Positions 18,342 through 27,559 of a stretch of 64,000 bases of DNA are shown here, one piece after another; within the stretch, counting starts at the first letter, position 1, and every line of letters begins with the position of its first letter. The position numbers were made by a program, and so were the translations under genes. This stretch comes from an uncultured Flavobacteriaceae bacterium (lineage in GTDB: Bacteria > Bacteroidota > Bacteroidia > Flavobacteriales > Flavobacteriaceae). The notes beneath the pieces are model-generated. The model had not been told where the DNA came from and did not search any database. It saw nothing but the letters and a program-made list of their open reading frames with translations. The stretch is taken from NCBI GenBank assembly GCA_938029725.1, contig CALHGE010000020.1:62001-126000 (forward strand), given 5' to 3'.

Positions 18342-21300
18342 ATGAGAAAATTAGCGCTAGCACTGGTTGTTATATTCGGATTAACACTTGCCAGTTGCGC
18401 AGATAATAAAAGGGAAGGTAGCCCAAAAGTATTGGTCTTTTCAAAAACGATGGGGTTTAAACATGCTTCCATTCCCGCAGGAATAGTTGCCCTGCAGAAA
18501 TTAGGTATAGAAAATGGGTTTGAGGTAGATACCACTAAAAATGCAGCCTTATTTAATGAGGAAAACCTGAAGCAATATGCGGCTATCATATTTTTAAGCA
18601 CGACAATGAATGTGCTAGATCACAACCAAGAGGCCGCTTTCGAGCGTTACATTCAATCGGGTGGAGGTTATGTAGGCATACATGCCGCCACTGATACGGA
18701 GTACGATTGGGGTTGGTATACGAAGCTAGCTGGGGCGCAATTTTTGAGCCATCCCACAGGCACACCCGAAGCAGATTTTATCATTAAAGATAACAGCTTC
18801 GTGGCTACCAAACACTTTAAAGATTCTGTTTGGCACAGGGCTGATGAACTTTACAATTATAAAAAACTCAATCCTGATGTGCATGTTTTGATGACGGTAG
18901 ATGAGTCTACTTATAAAGGAGGTGAAAATGGAGATTTTCATCCCATTTCATGGTATCACGACTTCGATGGGGGCCGCGCTTTCTACACTGGCGCAGGTCA
19001 TACAGATGAGAGTTATACTGAAGCGGATTTTGTAAAGCATTTGTTAGGTGGAATTCAATATGCCATCGGAGAGAACCTGAAACTTGATTTTAGTAAAGCA
19101 AAATCGCAATTACCACCAGATACAGATCGTTTTTCGAAAATTACGCTTTCAGAGGGTGCCTTCTTTGAACCAACAGAAATGACGATTTTACCGAATAATG
19201 ATGTCTTGATAGCACAACGACGTGGTGAAGTTTTGCGTTATAATGCTGCGACTCAGGAAATAGTTGAGGTTGCAAAACTTGATGTGTATCATAAAACTTT
19301 GAACACGCCAGGAACAAATGCTGAAGAAGGCTTAATGGGCTTGCAAAAAGATCCAAATTACGCCACCAATAATTGGATCTACGTATACTACGCCCCAACA
19401 GGCGATGACGAGCTAAACCGCTTATCGCGTTTTAAATATAGCGACGGCAATTTTGATATGACCTCAGAACAAAAAATTATTGAGGTGTATTCACAACGTG
19501 AAATTTGTTGTCATACGGGCGGTTCAATTGCGTTTGGAGGCGACGGCCTGTTATACCTTTCTACAGGTGATAATTCGACTCCTTTTGATGAAAAAGGCGC
19601 GAAATTTGTAAACAATGGTTTTGCACCTTTGAATGATTTACCAGGAAAAAAGCAATACGATGCGCGACGTTCTTCAGGTAACACCAATGATTTACGAGGT
19701 AAAATACTTCGTATTAGAATCAATGAAGATGGGAGTTATGCTATTCCCGAAGGTAATTTATTTGCAGTAGGAACAGATAAAACGCGCCCTGAAATTTATA
19801 CGATGGGACATCGTAATCCATATCGTATTTCTGTTGATTCTAAAAGAGATTATGTATACTGGGGTGATGTTGGCCCTGATTCAGGCCAAGATCAACTCGA
19901 AACAAGAGGCCCGCGAGGCTATGATGAAATGAACCAAGCACGTGAGGCGGGTAATTTCGGATGGCCCCTGTTTATTGCAGATAATAAACCTTATGTAGAT
20001 TACGATTATGCCACAGGAGAAAGTGGTAGCGCATTCGATCCAGAAAAACCAGTGAATGATTCTAAAAATAATACAGGGTTAACACAATTACCGCCGGCCC
20101 AACCAGCGTATATGTTTTATGATTATGGAAGATCGCAAGATTTTCCGCAAGTAGGAGGTGGCGGTCGTAATGCCATGGCTGGTCCTACCTATTATTCTGA
20201 TGAATATGTAAATGGTGGTGGTTTGCCAAGCTATTATGATGGTAAAGTTATGATATATGAGTGGATGCGCGGCTGGATGATGGCCGTACACCTGTTTGAA
20301 GATGGTAGCTTCAATAAAATGGAGCCTTTTGCCTCAGATATCAAAGTGAATAGTCTGATTGATATGGAAATGGGCCCAGATGGGCGTATGTATTTATTGG
20401 AATATGGTAGTGGTTGGTTTACTGCTAATGCTAATTCTTCTTTGAGTTTTATAGAATTTAATGGAGGAAACCGACCGCCTGTTATTGACAATATGATAGT
20501 TGATCACACTTCAGGAAAACTTCCATTAACAATACAGGCGAGTGTTGAAGCTAGAGATCGAGAGAAAGATGCTATCCGCTATATTTGGAATTTAGGCAAT
20601 GGTGAAACCAAAGCAACCACCGATCCGAAAATTTCACACACCTATAAGATTGCAGGGACGTATAAAATTTCAGTAGAAGTTGCCGATGCTGCTGGTGAAT
20701 CAGCTAAAAGCGCTTCGACCTCAATAGTTGCAGGCAACTCAAGACCCGAAGTTACGATCAATATTGAAGGTGGTAATAGTTCTTTCTATATACCAGGGCA
20801 GTCTGTGAATTATGAGGTGTCGGTAATAGATGCGGAAGAAGGAGCTATTGATATATCAAATATTTTTGTTTCTGTAGATTATTTAGAGGGCATGGATAAA
20901 GTGGCCATGTCTTTAGGACATCAACAGGTTTCTGCTGCGGTTACAGGAAAAGCTTTGACACAGACTATGGACTGTAAAATTTGCCATAAGGAATTAGAAG
21001 CATCAATAGGACCCAATTACATGGACGTGGCTAAAAAATATAAGGACGATAAAAATGCAATACCCTACCTTCAAAAGAAAATAAAGGAAGGCGGTTCAGG
21101 TGTTTGGGGTGAGGTGATGATGGCGGCACATCCTAATATTACTTCAGATGAGACAAATCAAATTGCAAGGTATATCATGTCTTTGAATGGCAATGCTAAT
21201 ATAAAGCCTTCTTTGCCTCCAAAAGGATCAGTAAACGCAGAAGCTACTTCGGCTAGCAGTTTGATGGTATTGACCGCTAGTTACACTGATGGTGGGGCAG

Positions 21301-21737
21301 GGGGCGCTATTCCTTTGACAGGCTCTAGTTCTATAGCCTTATCAAGCAACACGCTAGAGTTTTCAGAAGCTACCCCAACGCAAGGAATGATGGCGGTTAA
21401 CTTCGCTGGACAAGATTTATTGCTACTGCAAGGAGCAGAAGGATGGTTGGAATTAGATGCTATTGACCTAAGGGGAGTTGGCGCTGTAGTTTTAGCAGTA
21501 GGATGGCAAGAAGCCCCTAAAGTAGCGTATAATTTTGATGTTCGTTTAGGAGCACCAGATGGCGAGATCATCGCCAAAGGTACTTTGGCTGTTCAGCCAG
21601 CAGGAGCACAAGGTGGAGCTATTGTGATGCCATTAACCGCTGCGCCATCAGGCAAGAACAAGCTCTATATTACTGGAGCAGTAGAAAAAGGAAAAACGCC
21701 TGCTATGGTAGCGCTCATAAACGCTACGTTTAACTAA
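18342..21737 (+). CDS. Multidomain lipoprotein: ThuA + PQQ-type sugar dehydrogenase + PKD + cytochrome c + carbohydrate-binding-like (1131 aa)
   Basis: Start ATG at 18342 (an in-frame ATG lies seven codons upstream) gives a lipoprotein signal with lipobox LASC. Domains in order: ThuA-like (about 30-245), a glucose/sorbosone dehydrogenase propeller (about 260-705), a PKD domain (about 715-795), a class I cytochrome c with CKICH at 878-882 and likely axial Met in GEVMM at about 924-928, and a C-terminal CBM6-like jelly roll (about 960-1131). This arrangement is seen in Bacteroidota and Planctomycetes and suggests a surface oxidase that passes electrons from a sugar to a heme. The quinone or heme partner is not visible here. 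A terminator hairpin lies about 100 bases downstream. Confidence 0.9.
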   Translation: MRKLALALVVIFGLTLASCADNKREGSPKVLVFSKTMGFKHASIPAGIVALQKLGIENGFEVDTTKNAALFNEENLKQYAAIIFLSTTMNVLDHNQEAAFERYIQSGGGYVGIHAATDTEYDWGWYTKLAGAQFLSHPTGTPEADFIIKDNSFVATKHFKDSVWHRADELYNYKKLNPDVHVLMTVDESTYKGGENGDFHPISWYHDFDGGRAFYTGAGHTDESYTEADFVKHLLGGIQYAIGENLKLDFSKAKSQLPPDTDRFSKITLSEGAFFEPTEMTILPNNDVLIAQRRGEVLRYNAATQEIVEVAKLDVYHKTLNTPGTNAEEGLMGLQKDPNYATNNWIYVYYAPTGDDELNRLSRFKYSDGNFDMTSEQKIIEVYSQREICCHTGGSIAFGGDGLLYLSTGDNSTPFDEKGAKFVNNGFAPLNDLPGKKQYDARRSSGNTNDLRGKILRIRINEDGSYAIPEGNLFAVGTDKTRPEIYTMGHRNPYRISVDSKRDYVYWGDVGPDSGQDQLETRGPRGYDEMNQAREAGNFGWPLFIADNKPYVDYDYATGESGSAFDPEKPVNDSKNNTGLTQLPPAQPAYMFYDYGRSQDFPQVGGGGRNAMAGPTYYSDEYVNGGGLPSYYDGKVMIYEWMRGWMMAVHLFEDGSFNKMEPFASDIKVNSLIDMEMGPDGRMYLLEYGSGWFTANANSSLSFIEFNGGNRPPVIDNMIVDHTSGKLPLTIQASVEARDREKDAIRYIWNLGNGETKATTDPKISHTYKIAGTYKISVEVADAAGESAKSASTSIVAGNSRPEVTINIEGGNSSFYIPGQSVNYEVSVIDAEEGAIDISNIFVSVDYLEGMDKVAMSLGHQQVSAAVTGKALTQTMDCKICHKELEASIGPNYMDVAKKYKDDKNAIPYLQKKIKEGGSGVWGEVMMAAHPNITSDETNQIARYIMSLNGNANIKPSLPPKGSVNAEATSASSLMVLTASYTDGGAGGAIPLTGSSSIALSSNTLEFSEATPTQGMMAVNFAGQDLLLLQGAEGWLELDAIDLRGVGAVVLAVGWQEAPKVAYNFDVRLGAPDGEIIAKGTLAVQPAGAQGGAIVMPLTAAPSGKNKLYITGAVEKGKTPAMVALINATFN

Positions 21738-21835
21738 AGAACTAGCTTAAAAAAAAATAGTATCGGCGCCCTAAGATTTACTTTTAACCTCATGGTGGGG
21801 GGCGAAGCGACCTTTAGTTTTTTTTACGATTAACA

Positions 21836-21872
21836 AACCTCATTACTTCGCTTTGCTAGTAGTGAGGTTTTG
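21836..21872 (+). terminator. Hairpin with T run after the ThuA lipoprotein gene
   Basis: AACCTCATTACT at 21836-21847 pairs with AGTAGTGAGGTT at 21858-21869 (12 bp with one G-U pair), then TTTG. It sits 98 bases past the lipoprotein stop. It overlaps the longest upstream open frame of the M23 gene, which argues for a later start of that gene. Confidence 0.65.
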
Positions 21873-21963
21873 TGTTATATTCGGCTCAATGATAACCAAT
21901 ACGACAAGACGATTTTGGTATGCGCTATTGATGTCAATAGGCTTTTTGCTGCGAAATCGTGGT

Positions 21964-22485
21964 ATGAGAAAATGGTTGTGGGTGCCCTTGCTACTTATAG
22001 GTCTAGGTTTTTTGATTCCGCAAAACATGATTATTCCTGTAAAGGGTGCTAGCACTAAAAGCTGGGATGATAAATCGTTTTGGGCCTACCCTTGGGGGAA
22101 TTCAATTACGCATAAAGGAATTGATATTTTTGCAGAACAAGGTGTTGCTATCATCGCTGCTACTAATGGCATCGTAGTATACACCCACGAAGGTGGAAAA
22201 GGAGGTAAGTCTGTTATGGTGTTGGGCCCTAAATGGCGTTTTCACTATTATGCACATATGAATGAAATCAAAACCTTTGTTTTTAAACCTTTGAAAAGAG
22301 GAACCGTAATCGGAACAGTTGGTGATACCGGAAACGCAAAAGGAAAACCACCACATTTACATTATGCCATTACCTCGCCTTTTCCATACCCGCAATTATA
22401 TGATGATGCATCTGTTCAGGGCTGGAAGCGCATGTTTCATTTAGATCCTGATATCTGGTTGCGCGAAACGAATCAAACGAATTAG
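21964..22485 (+). CDS. M23 family metallopeptidase (about 173 aa)
   Basis: The LytM/M23 Zn-peptidase signature is present: HKGIDIFAEQG (first His and Asp ligands), then YYAHM and a final HLHYAI (HxH). M23 enzymes cut peptide cross-links in peptidoglycan or are inactive activators of amidases; both HxH and the first His/Asp are intact here, so activity is likely. The start is uncertain. The ATG at 21964 gives a hydrophobic signal anchor (RKWLWVPLLLIGLGFLIPQ) right away; starts at 21889 and 21853 are possible, but the last lies within a terminator hairpin. The antiporter gene follows after about 95 bases. Confidence 0.82.
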   Translation: MRKWLWVPLLLIGLGFLIPQNMIIPVKGASTKSWDDKSFWAYPWGNSITHKGIDIFAEQGVAIIAATNGIVVYTHEGGKGGKSVMVLGPKWRFHYYAHMNEIKTFVFKPLKRGTVIGTVGDTGNAKGKPPHLHYAITSPFPYPQLYDDASVQGWKRMFHLDPDIWLRETNQTN

Positions 22486-22579
22486 CTTGGTTTATTTAAA
22501 AATCGGTAATTAAGTTCTACGAATAGGTCAAATTTTGAATAGAATAATCGCATTTTTGCACTTTTAAATCGTAACGTTT

Positions 22580-23815
22580 ATGGACTATTTTATAATTACT
22601 ACAATACTCATATTTTTATCTGCAACCTTCGGGTATATAAACGTGCGCTTATTGAAACTACCCAACACCATAGGTTTGATGTTGATTACAATTGTATTTA
22701 CCCTCGCGGTATTTGCCCTTAGTTATTTTGATTCTACGCTTTTAGACGCTGAAAAGTATATTATTAGACAGATCGATTTTAAAACGGTGCTTCTTGATAT
22801 TATGCTTAGTTTTTTGCTTTTCGCTGGTGCCTTACATACCAATTTTGAGCAATTGAAGGTACAGCGATGGCCCATATTGGCTTTCTCCACGCTGGGCGTT
22901 CTCATTTCTACATTTTTGGTGGGTGCAGCGATGTACTACGTGCTACCGTTTTTAGGTTTTGATATTGATTTTGTGTATTGCCTGCTTTTTGGCGCCTTGA
23001 TTTCGCCAACAGACCCTATTGCAGTTTTAGGAATATTAAAACAAGCTGGGGTACCTAAAAAATTAGAAACTAAAATTGTAGGTGAATCTTTGTTTAATGA
23101 TGGTGTTGGTGTAGTCGTGTTTTTGACCATATTTCAGTTTGCATCTTCTGGTGAGACTACTGTCGGGGTACTTGAGGTACTAGAATTATTTGGCGTCGAA
23201 GTAATCGGCGGTGTCTTATGGGGTCTTTTTATCGGCTGGGTTACCTTTAGGCTCTTAAGATCTATCGATGATTACGATATTGAAGTTATTATCACGCTGG
23301 CTGCGGTCATGATGGGTACTGTGATTGCTCAGCAATTACATCTATCAGCACCACTAGCTATGGTATCGGCTGGCCTAGTTGTCGGTAATGATACTATTCG
23401 TAATAGTGCCATGTCAGATATTACAGAGGTTTACGTAGATAAGTTTTGGGAGCTAATAGATATTTTATTGAATATGATTTTATTTGTGCTCATAGGTATG
23501 GAAATGTTGGTATTGACCTTTGAGCTAAATTACTTTTTAGCAGGAATGCTCGCTATTTTTATAGTCTTGGGTTGCAGGTATTTGAGTTTATTATTGCCTA
23601 TCAGTTTCTTTGAGAAAAAACTTGATTTTGTACCGAACACGCATCTAATAATGACATGGGGTGGACTTCGAGGAGGAATATCAATTGCACTTGCTTTAGG
23701 GTTAACCCAAGAAATGCACCGTGATTTATTTTTAGTAATTACCTATGTGGTGGTAGTTTTTTCTATAATTATCCAAGGCTTAACAGTCGGGAAATTAGTA
23801 AAAAAATTAGGTTAA
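22580..23815 (+). CDS. CPA1-type Na+/H+ antiporter (411 aa)
   Basis: Twelve or so membrane segments are seen. The CPA1 core motifs are present: LISPTDPIAVLGIL (the SPTDP motif at about 140), ESLFNDGVGVVVFL (the ND pair at about 170), and TWGGLRGGISIALAL near the C-terminus (the conserved GLRG region). The two Asp residues in these motifs are those that carry ions in the family. It exchanges Na+ (possibly K+) for H+ across the inner membrane; direction and specificity are not decidable. There is no cytoplasmic tail domain, as in short NhaP-like proteins. It is monocistronic by context. Confidence 0.9.
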   Translation: MDYFIITTILIFLSATFGYINVRLLKLPNTIGLMLITIVFTLAVFALSYFDSTLLDAEKYIIRQIDFKTVLLDIMLSFLLFAGALHTNFEQLKVQRWPILAFSTLGVLISTFLVGAAMYYVLPFLGFDIDFVYCLLFGALISPTDPIAVLGILKQAGVPKKLETKIVGESLFNDGVGVVVFLTIFQFASSGETTVGVLEVLELFGVEVIGGVLWGLFIGWVTFRLLRSIDDYDIEVIITLAAVMMGTVIAQQLHLSAPLAMVSAGLVVGNDTIRNSAMSDITEVYVDKFWELIDILLNMILFVLIGMEMLVLTFELNYFLAGMLAIFIVLGCRYLSLLLPISFFEKKLDFVPNTHLIMTWGGLRGGISIALALGLTQEMHRDLFLVITYVVVVFSIIIQGLTVGKLVKKLG

Positions 23816-24009
23816 TGCACCGCAGAAACTGCTATGGGCAGTGCACCGCGAGCAGTTCGCCCGGAGTAGTATGTTTTACATTGAAAAGAGAGCAGTGAAA
23901 CCCAAACAATAGCAGTTTGTAATAAAAGGAATTCGGCCTATTAATGGCAACCTGAATTCATGATAACTAGTTAATTAAACCTAAAGATTAGGCGCGAACT
24001 TCATTTTTA

Positions 24010-24783
24010 TTAATAATCAGAATACGCAGTAGGATATAAAAACAGGGTGACATTCTTTGAAACGGTATTTTGATATTTTGGCATCGCTTTCAATGTATTC
24101 CATTCCGGTGAATCAACAAAGGCTTTCCAGTTGAGGTCTCTAGTTTCTTGATTGGCATGAGTGGTCATATACATTAGATTAGGCATGTTGGCACCTGAAA
24201 GGACCTCTGCATAAAAAACAGCGTTAAACCCCAGTTTGTCAAAGAGGCTGACCTCGCCACCAGCGTTAAACATAGCTACTTTCTTTTTGTAGAGCGCTTC
24301 AGTTGCTGATTCATAGCTTCGTAATTCATAAATACGGTCTTTACGTGGCCCATCTAATTTTGAAGCCTGCATACGAGGCATTTCAATAAATGCTTTCATC
24401 AAGGTAGATTCTATGCGTCGATAAGGAGGGGTGTCATGTTTAGCCTCTAAATACGCTTTCCCATTTATTTGATAGGTTTTATTTGTAGCTAAAGCATCAT
24501 CAAGTAATCTAAACTGAACTAAGGATGCAAATGGTATCAGCACATAAGTCTGTTTAGAGGTTATAGCAGCTGTTGGTCTTGGTTTAAATACTCCGATATT
24601 TTGAATATCTAAGGCCTTTAAAGCAGGTATAAAAGTATTTTTAAGATAATCGTCAGTTCGCTTTTCTTGCGCTTCGGAATCAAACGAATAGGTTTTAAGT
24701 TGATAATATTCTTGGGTTTGGGCGCTTACCTGAAAAATGCCTAAAATGCAGATAAAGAGCCAAAGCTGTTGTAGTGTTCTCAT
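24010..24783 (-). CDS. NIPSNAP-family exported protein (257 aa)
   Basis: A signal peptide (about 1-22, cut after VSA) precedes two NIPSNAP-type ferredoxin-like modules: YYQLKTYSF at about 26-34 and IYELRSYES at about 150-158, the second being the usual NIPSNAP signature. Family members are secreted or mitochondrial proteins of unknown exact chemistry. It is the last gene of a four-gene minus-strand run (26947-24010) with spacers of 3, 12 and 16 bases. Nothing in it identifies a ligand or enzyme activity. Confidence 0.82.
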   Translation of the reverse strand: MRTLQQLWLFICILGIFQVSAQTQEYYQLKTYSFDSEAQEKRTDDYLKNTFIPALKALDIQNIGVFKPRPTAAITSKQTYVLIPFASLVQFRLLDDALATNKTYQINGKAYLEAKHDTPPYRRIESTLMKAFIEMPRMQASKLDGPRKDRIYELRSYESATEALYKKKVAMFNAGGEVSLFDKLGFNAVFYAEVLSGANMPNLMYMTTHANQETRDLNWKAFVDSPEWNTLKAMPKYQNTVSKNVTLFLYPTAYSDY

Positions 24784-24799
24784 GAGAAATGAATTTAGC

Positions 24800-25255
24800 T
24801 TATGAAGATAGCTTTTTTTGAAAACAGACGCTATTTTCTATTCCTTGATATGGTGCGTAGTTTGGTATGATAAGATAACCACCTTTCTTGTAAAGTGCAA
24901 TAGCTTCTGGTTGTCTTTTACCGGTTTCTAAAATACATCTCGTGTTTTTAAGCTCCTTTGCCCAAAGTTCTAGAGCCTCTAACAGCATAGTGGCATATCC
25001 TTTTGATCGCTCTGTTTTTAGAACAAACATCCGTTTGACTTCCATAGTGAGCTCATCAATTTTTTTTAGTGCACCGCAACCTACTGGCGTTTCATTAGCG
25101 TATAAAACCAGCACATGATTTAAATCGACTGTGCTATTGAATTGATTATAAAAAGCGTGCTCATCGCCATCTCGCGCGTTTAAATCAGCATCGAGTTGAG
25201 TTACGAGTATAATGAAATCAGAATTTTTAGAATCTGTTCGAATTAAGCTGAGCAT
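24800..25255 (-). CDS. GNAT-family N-acetyltransferase (151 aa)
   Basis: The acetyl-CoA-binding signature is visible at about 75-95: VKRMFVLKTERSKGYATMLL, where R/Q-x-x-G-x-G/A is here RSKGYA. It is followed by ILETGKRQPEAIALYKKGGY, the typical beta5/alpha4 part. The protein is short, soluble and has no signal. The acyl acceptor is not evident. It lies inside the 5'-nucleotidase/NIPSNAP operon; functional linkage is not clear. The start at 25255 leaves 12 bases to the upstream gene. Confidence 0.85.
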   Translation of the reverse strand: MLSLIRTDSKNSDFIILVTQLDADLNARDGDEHAFYNQFNSTVDLNHVLVLYANETPVGCGALKKIDELTMEVKRMFVLKTERSKGYATMLLEALELWAKELKNTRCILETGKRQPEAIALYKKGGYLIIPNYAPYQGIENSVCFQKKLSS

Positions 25256-25267
25256 AGTAAAAATAGA

Positions 25268-26179
25268 TCAAACCATTAAAGAAACTCCACTGGCGCTGTT
25301 GTTTTTTGAATGGTCAAAATAGAAATCAATTCGCCCTAGATTTATTCCAAAGCAACCCACTTGGTTTACGAGAACCTCTTTGTCTTTGTTGTTTATGACA
25401 ATCTCAGGTTTGTCTAAGAAAGTATGCGTATGCCCACCGATAATGAGGTCAGTATAGTTTGTTTTTGAGGCCAGTGTTAAGTCGTCAGGCTTTTTTTCCC
25501 AAGCCTCGTATTGGTAACCCAAATGTGATAAACAGATGATCAGATCACATTGTTCTTCCTCTTTTAACTGTCGTTCTGTATCGCGTGCAATTTCATAAGG
25601 ATCTAAATACACCGTTTCTTTAAAAAGCTTCTTGCTTACAAGCCCTTCTAGGGCTATGCCGATACCGTAAACACCAATTTTTATACCATCTCTTAGATAT
25701 GTTTTATAGGGTTTGGTGTGGCCATTCATTGTGGTGTTGCTAAAATCATAATTAGCAGATAGTAGATCGAATTTTGCGTGGGGTAGTTGTGCGTACAATC
25801 CGTTTATTCCATTATCAAAGTCATGGTTTCCAATGGTAGCGGCGTCATACTTCAGCATGCTCATGAGTTTGAATTCCAGCTCTCCACCATAAAAATTAAA
25901 ATAGGGAGTACCTTGAAAAATATCACCTGCATCAAATAATAGGGTGTTGCTATTTTCTTTTCTTATTGAATCTACTAGCGCAGCTCTGCGCGCAAGACCG
26001 CCTAGATTAGGGAATCTTGAATGGTCTTTTGGAAAGGCATCGATATGACTGTGTACATCATTGGTGTGCAAGATGGTGATGTGTTTGTTTGAATCTTGAA
26101 AACAAGAGTTTAACGAAAGGCCACTTAGGCCTGCAAGTGCAGCTGCTGAGGTGTTGGATAAAAATTTTCTTCTTTCCAT
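25268..26179 (-). CDS. Exported metallophosphatase, N-terminal half of a 5'-nucleotidase (303 aa)
   Basis: The N-terminus ERRKFLSN is a twin-arginine type signal followed by a short hydrophobic region ending LNSC, so a Tat lipoprotein is plausible. The calcineurin-like metallophosphoesterase motifs are complete: HTNDVHSH, GDIFQG, GNHDFD and GGHTH. Classical 5'-nucleotidases (UshA type) join this domain to a C-terminal substrate-binding domain in one chain; that half is encoded by the adjacent upstream gene (26183-26947), separated by 3 bases. Together they would hydrolyse nucleotides or related phosphoesters outside the cytoplasm. Confidence 0.88.
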   Translation of the reverse strand: MERRKFLSNTSAAALAGLSGLSLNSCFQDSNKHITILHTNDVHSHIDAFPKDHSRFPNLGGLARRAALVDSIRKENSNTLLFDAGDIFQGTPYFNFYGGELEFKLMSMLKYDAATIGNHDFDNGINGLYAQLPHAKFDLLSANYDFSNTTMNGHTKPYKTYLRDGIKIGVYGIGIALEGLVSKKLFKETVYLDPYEIARDTERQLKEEEQCDLIICLSHLGYQYEAWEKKPDDLTLASKTNYTDLIIGGHTHTFLDKPEIVINNKDKEVLVNQVGCFGINLGRIDFYFDHSKNNSASGVSLMV

Positions 26180-26182
26180 TTT

Positions 26183-26947
26183 CTAATTTGTCTTATAAAA
26201 CCGATCATCTACCTTGGCGCTAACGGTGTCTACTTTCATAAAATAATCAATCATCGCATTTCGTATTAAATATTCAGTATCCGTTGCGCCAAGCATTTCC
26301 TTAAAGAAGTTCATATTGTCGCCTCCAGTGACTAAATAATTGGAAGAGGCTATAAAATAATTTTTGTTTTCATCAAAAACACTCCCCTGAATCAGTAGTG
26401 ATTTAAGGCTGTCATTTTTATCTAGAATAATTTGTAAACCTCCAATAGGGTGAGCACGATTCGAACTCATTAGAAAATCAACCATTTTAAGAACTGATTT
26501 TCCACTGAGCTCCACAACAACAATAGAATTTTCAAAAGGCATTACTTCATACGCTGTTCTGGCTGATACGTTTCCTTTAGAGACTACAGAGCGAATTCCT
26601 CCATGGTTTAAAAGCACAAAATCAATATTTTTTCCCGTACGTGATTTAAAGATGGGGTTCGCTTGTTCAAGAATGATATCTGCCAATAGATTTCCAGCAG
26701 AAGTGTTGTATCTGCCATCTTGTTTGGTAAGCATTTCAGGGGCATACGCTAAAGTGCTATCTAAAACTTGGTCTATTCTTTTTCTGTATGGCGCGACAAA
26801 GCTTTCTATAGAATCGATTGCAATCAATGTGCTATCAATGACCAATTGTTTGGCATTAATCTGTGACACGCTAGTAGTTGCCTCTTGACAAGAAGCCATA
26901 AATAGAGATGTTATAATTATAACAAAATGTTGTATTTTTAAATTCAT
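26183..26947 (-). CDS. Lipoprotein 5'-nucleotidase C-terminal domain protein (254 aa)
   Basis: Lipobox MASC near residue 20 marks a lipoprotein. The rest matches the 5'-nucleotidase C-terminal domain (PF02872): NTSAGNLLADIIL, VLLNHGGIRS, YEVMPFENSIVVVELSG and YLVTGGDNMNFF. This domain binds the nucleotide base and closes over the metal site of the partner. Here it is a separate gene 3 bases upstream of the metallophosphatase. Base or nucleotide recognition in trans is inferred. It is divergent from the DUF6913 gene, so 26948-27025 holds promoters for both. Confidence 0.88.
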   Translation of the reverse strand: MNLKIQHFVIIITSLFMASCQEATTSVSQINAKQLVIDSTLIAIDSIESFVAPYRKRIDQVLDSTLAYAPEMLTKQDGRYNTSAGNLLADIILEQANPIFKSRTGKNIDFVLLNHGGIRSVVSKGNVSARTAYEVMPFENSIVVVELSGKSVLKMVDFLMSSNRAHPIGGLQIILDKNDSLKSLLIQGSVFDENKNYFIASSNYLVTGGDNMNFFKEMLGATDTEYLIRNAMIDYFMKVDTVSAKVDDRFYKTN

Positions 26948-27025
26948 AATCCTTTTTATCTTGCGACTGAAAATGTGTGTTGATATTCTTTACATTTGCT
27001 AGACGAGTACTAAAGGTAAAAATAC

Positions 27026-27559
27026 ATGTTTAAGGGAATAAAAGACAAATTCAAGCACAAATCAGGAGTTAAATTTCTGAAAGAAGAACTCAAGAAGTCT
27101 TTTGATGAGGTGAAACGAAAAAAAGGAATTACTTCAGTTGCTTGCTTAGTTGATTTAGATGTTTTTGAAAACGCAAACCTCTTCTATGAATTTGTAGAGG
27201 ATTATGGGCTGCGCCCTAACGCGGTTAAAATAATAGGTTACAAAAGTTATTATGATAAAAACTCACCTTATTCGACCCCAGTGTTTTCAGATAAGGATTT
27301 GGGTTGGAACGGAAACATTGAAAATAGCTATGTTCTTGAGTTTTTAAGCAGAGAATATGACATGTTGGTGAATTATTACACGGAGGAGAATCTTTTGCTG
27401 CAGATTATGAGCGTTAAAACCAAGGCGAGAGTTCGCGTGGGCTTCAAGGAAATTGATTCGCGGTACAATGATTTGATTTTAGATACTCCGATAAAAAATT
27501 TTAAAATTTTTAAACAAGAACTTAAGAAATATCTCAAAGTTCTTAATGAAATTAAATGA
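27026..27559 (+). CDS. DUF6913-type protein of unknown function (177 aa)
   Basis: The sequence is a soluble alpha/beta protein with a basic N-terminal helix ([12 protein letters not shown]) and no signal peptide. It matches what is annotated as DUF6913 in Flavobacteriia; no function is established. It overlaps dapA by 4 bases (ATGA), so the two are translationally coupled. In this family the linkage to dapA and bamD is conserved in many flavobacterial genomes. No catalytic motif was seen. Confidence 0.8.
   Translation: MFKGIKDKFKHKSGVKFLKEELKKSFDEVKRKKGITSVACLVDLDVFENANLFYEFVEDYGLRPNAVKIIGYKSYYDKNSPYSTPVFSDKDLGWNGNIENSYVLEFLSREYDMLVNYYTEENLLLQIMSVKTKARVRVGFKEIDSRYNDLILDTPIKNFKIFKQELKKYLKVLNEIK

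Noticed and set aside
18342-21737. Type IX secretion C-terminal sorting domain on the large lipoprotein
   Set aside because: The C-terminus (about 960-1131) is a jelly-roll-like domain and lacks the usual short sorting motif; the N-terminal lipobox explains its export.
23816-24009. Riboswitch in the spacer after the antiporter gene
   Set aside because: It lies downstream of both flanking genes, which converge, so it leads no coding region.
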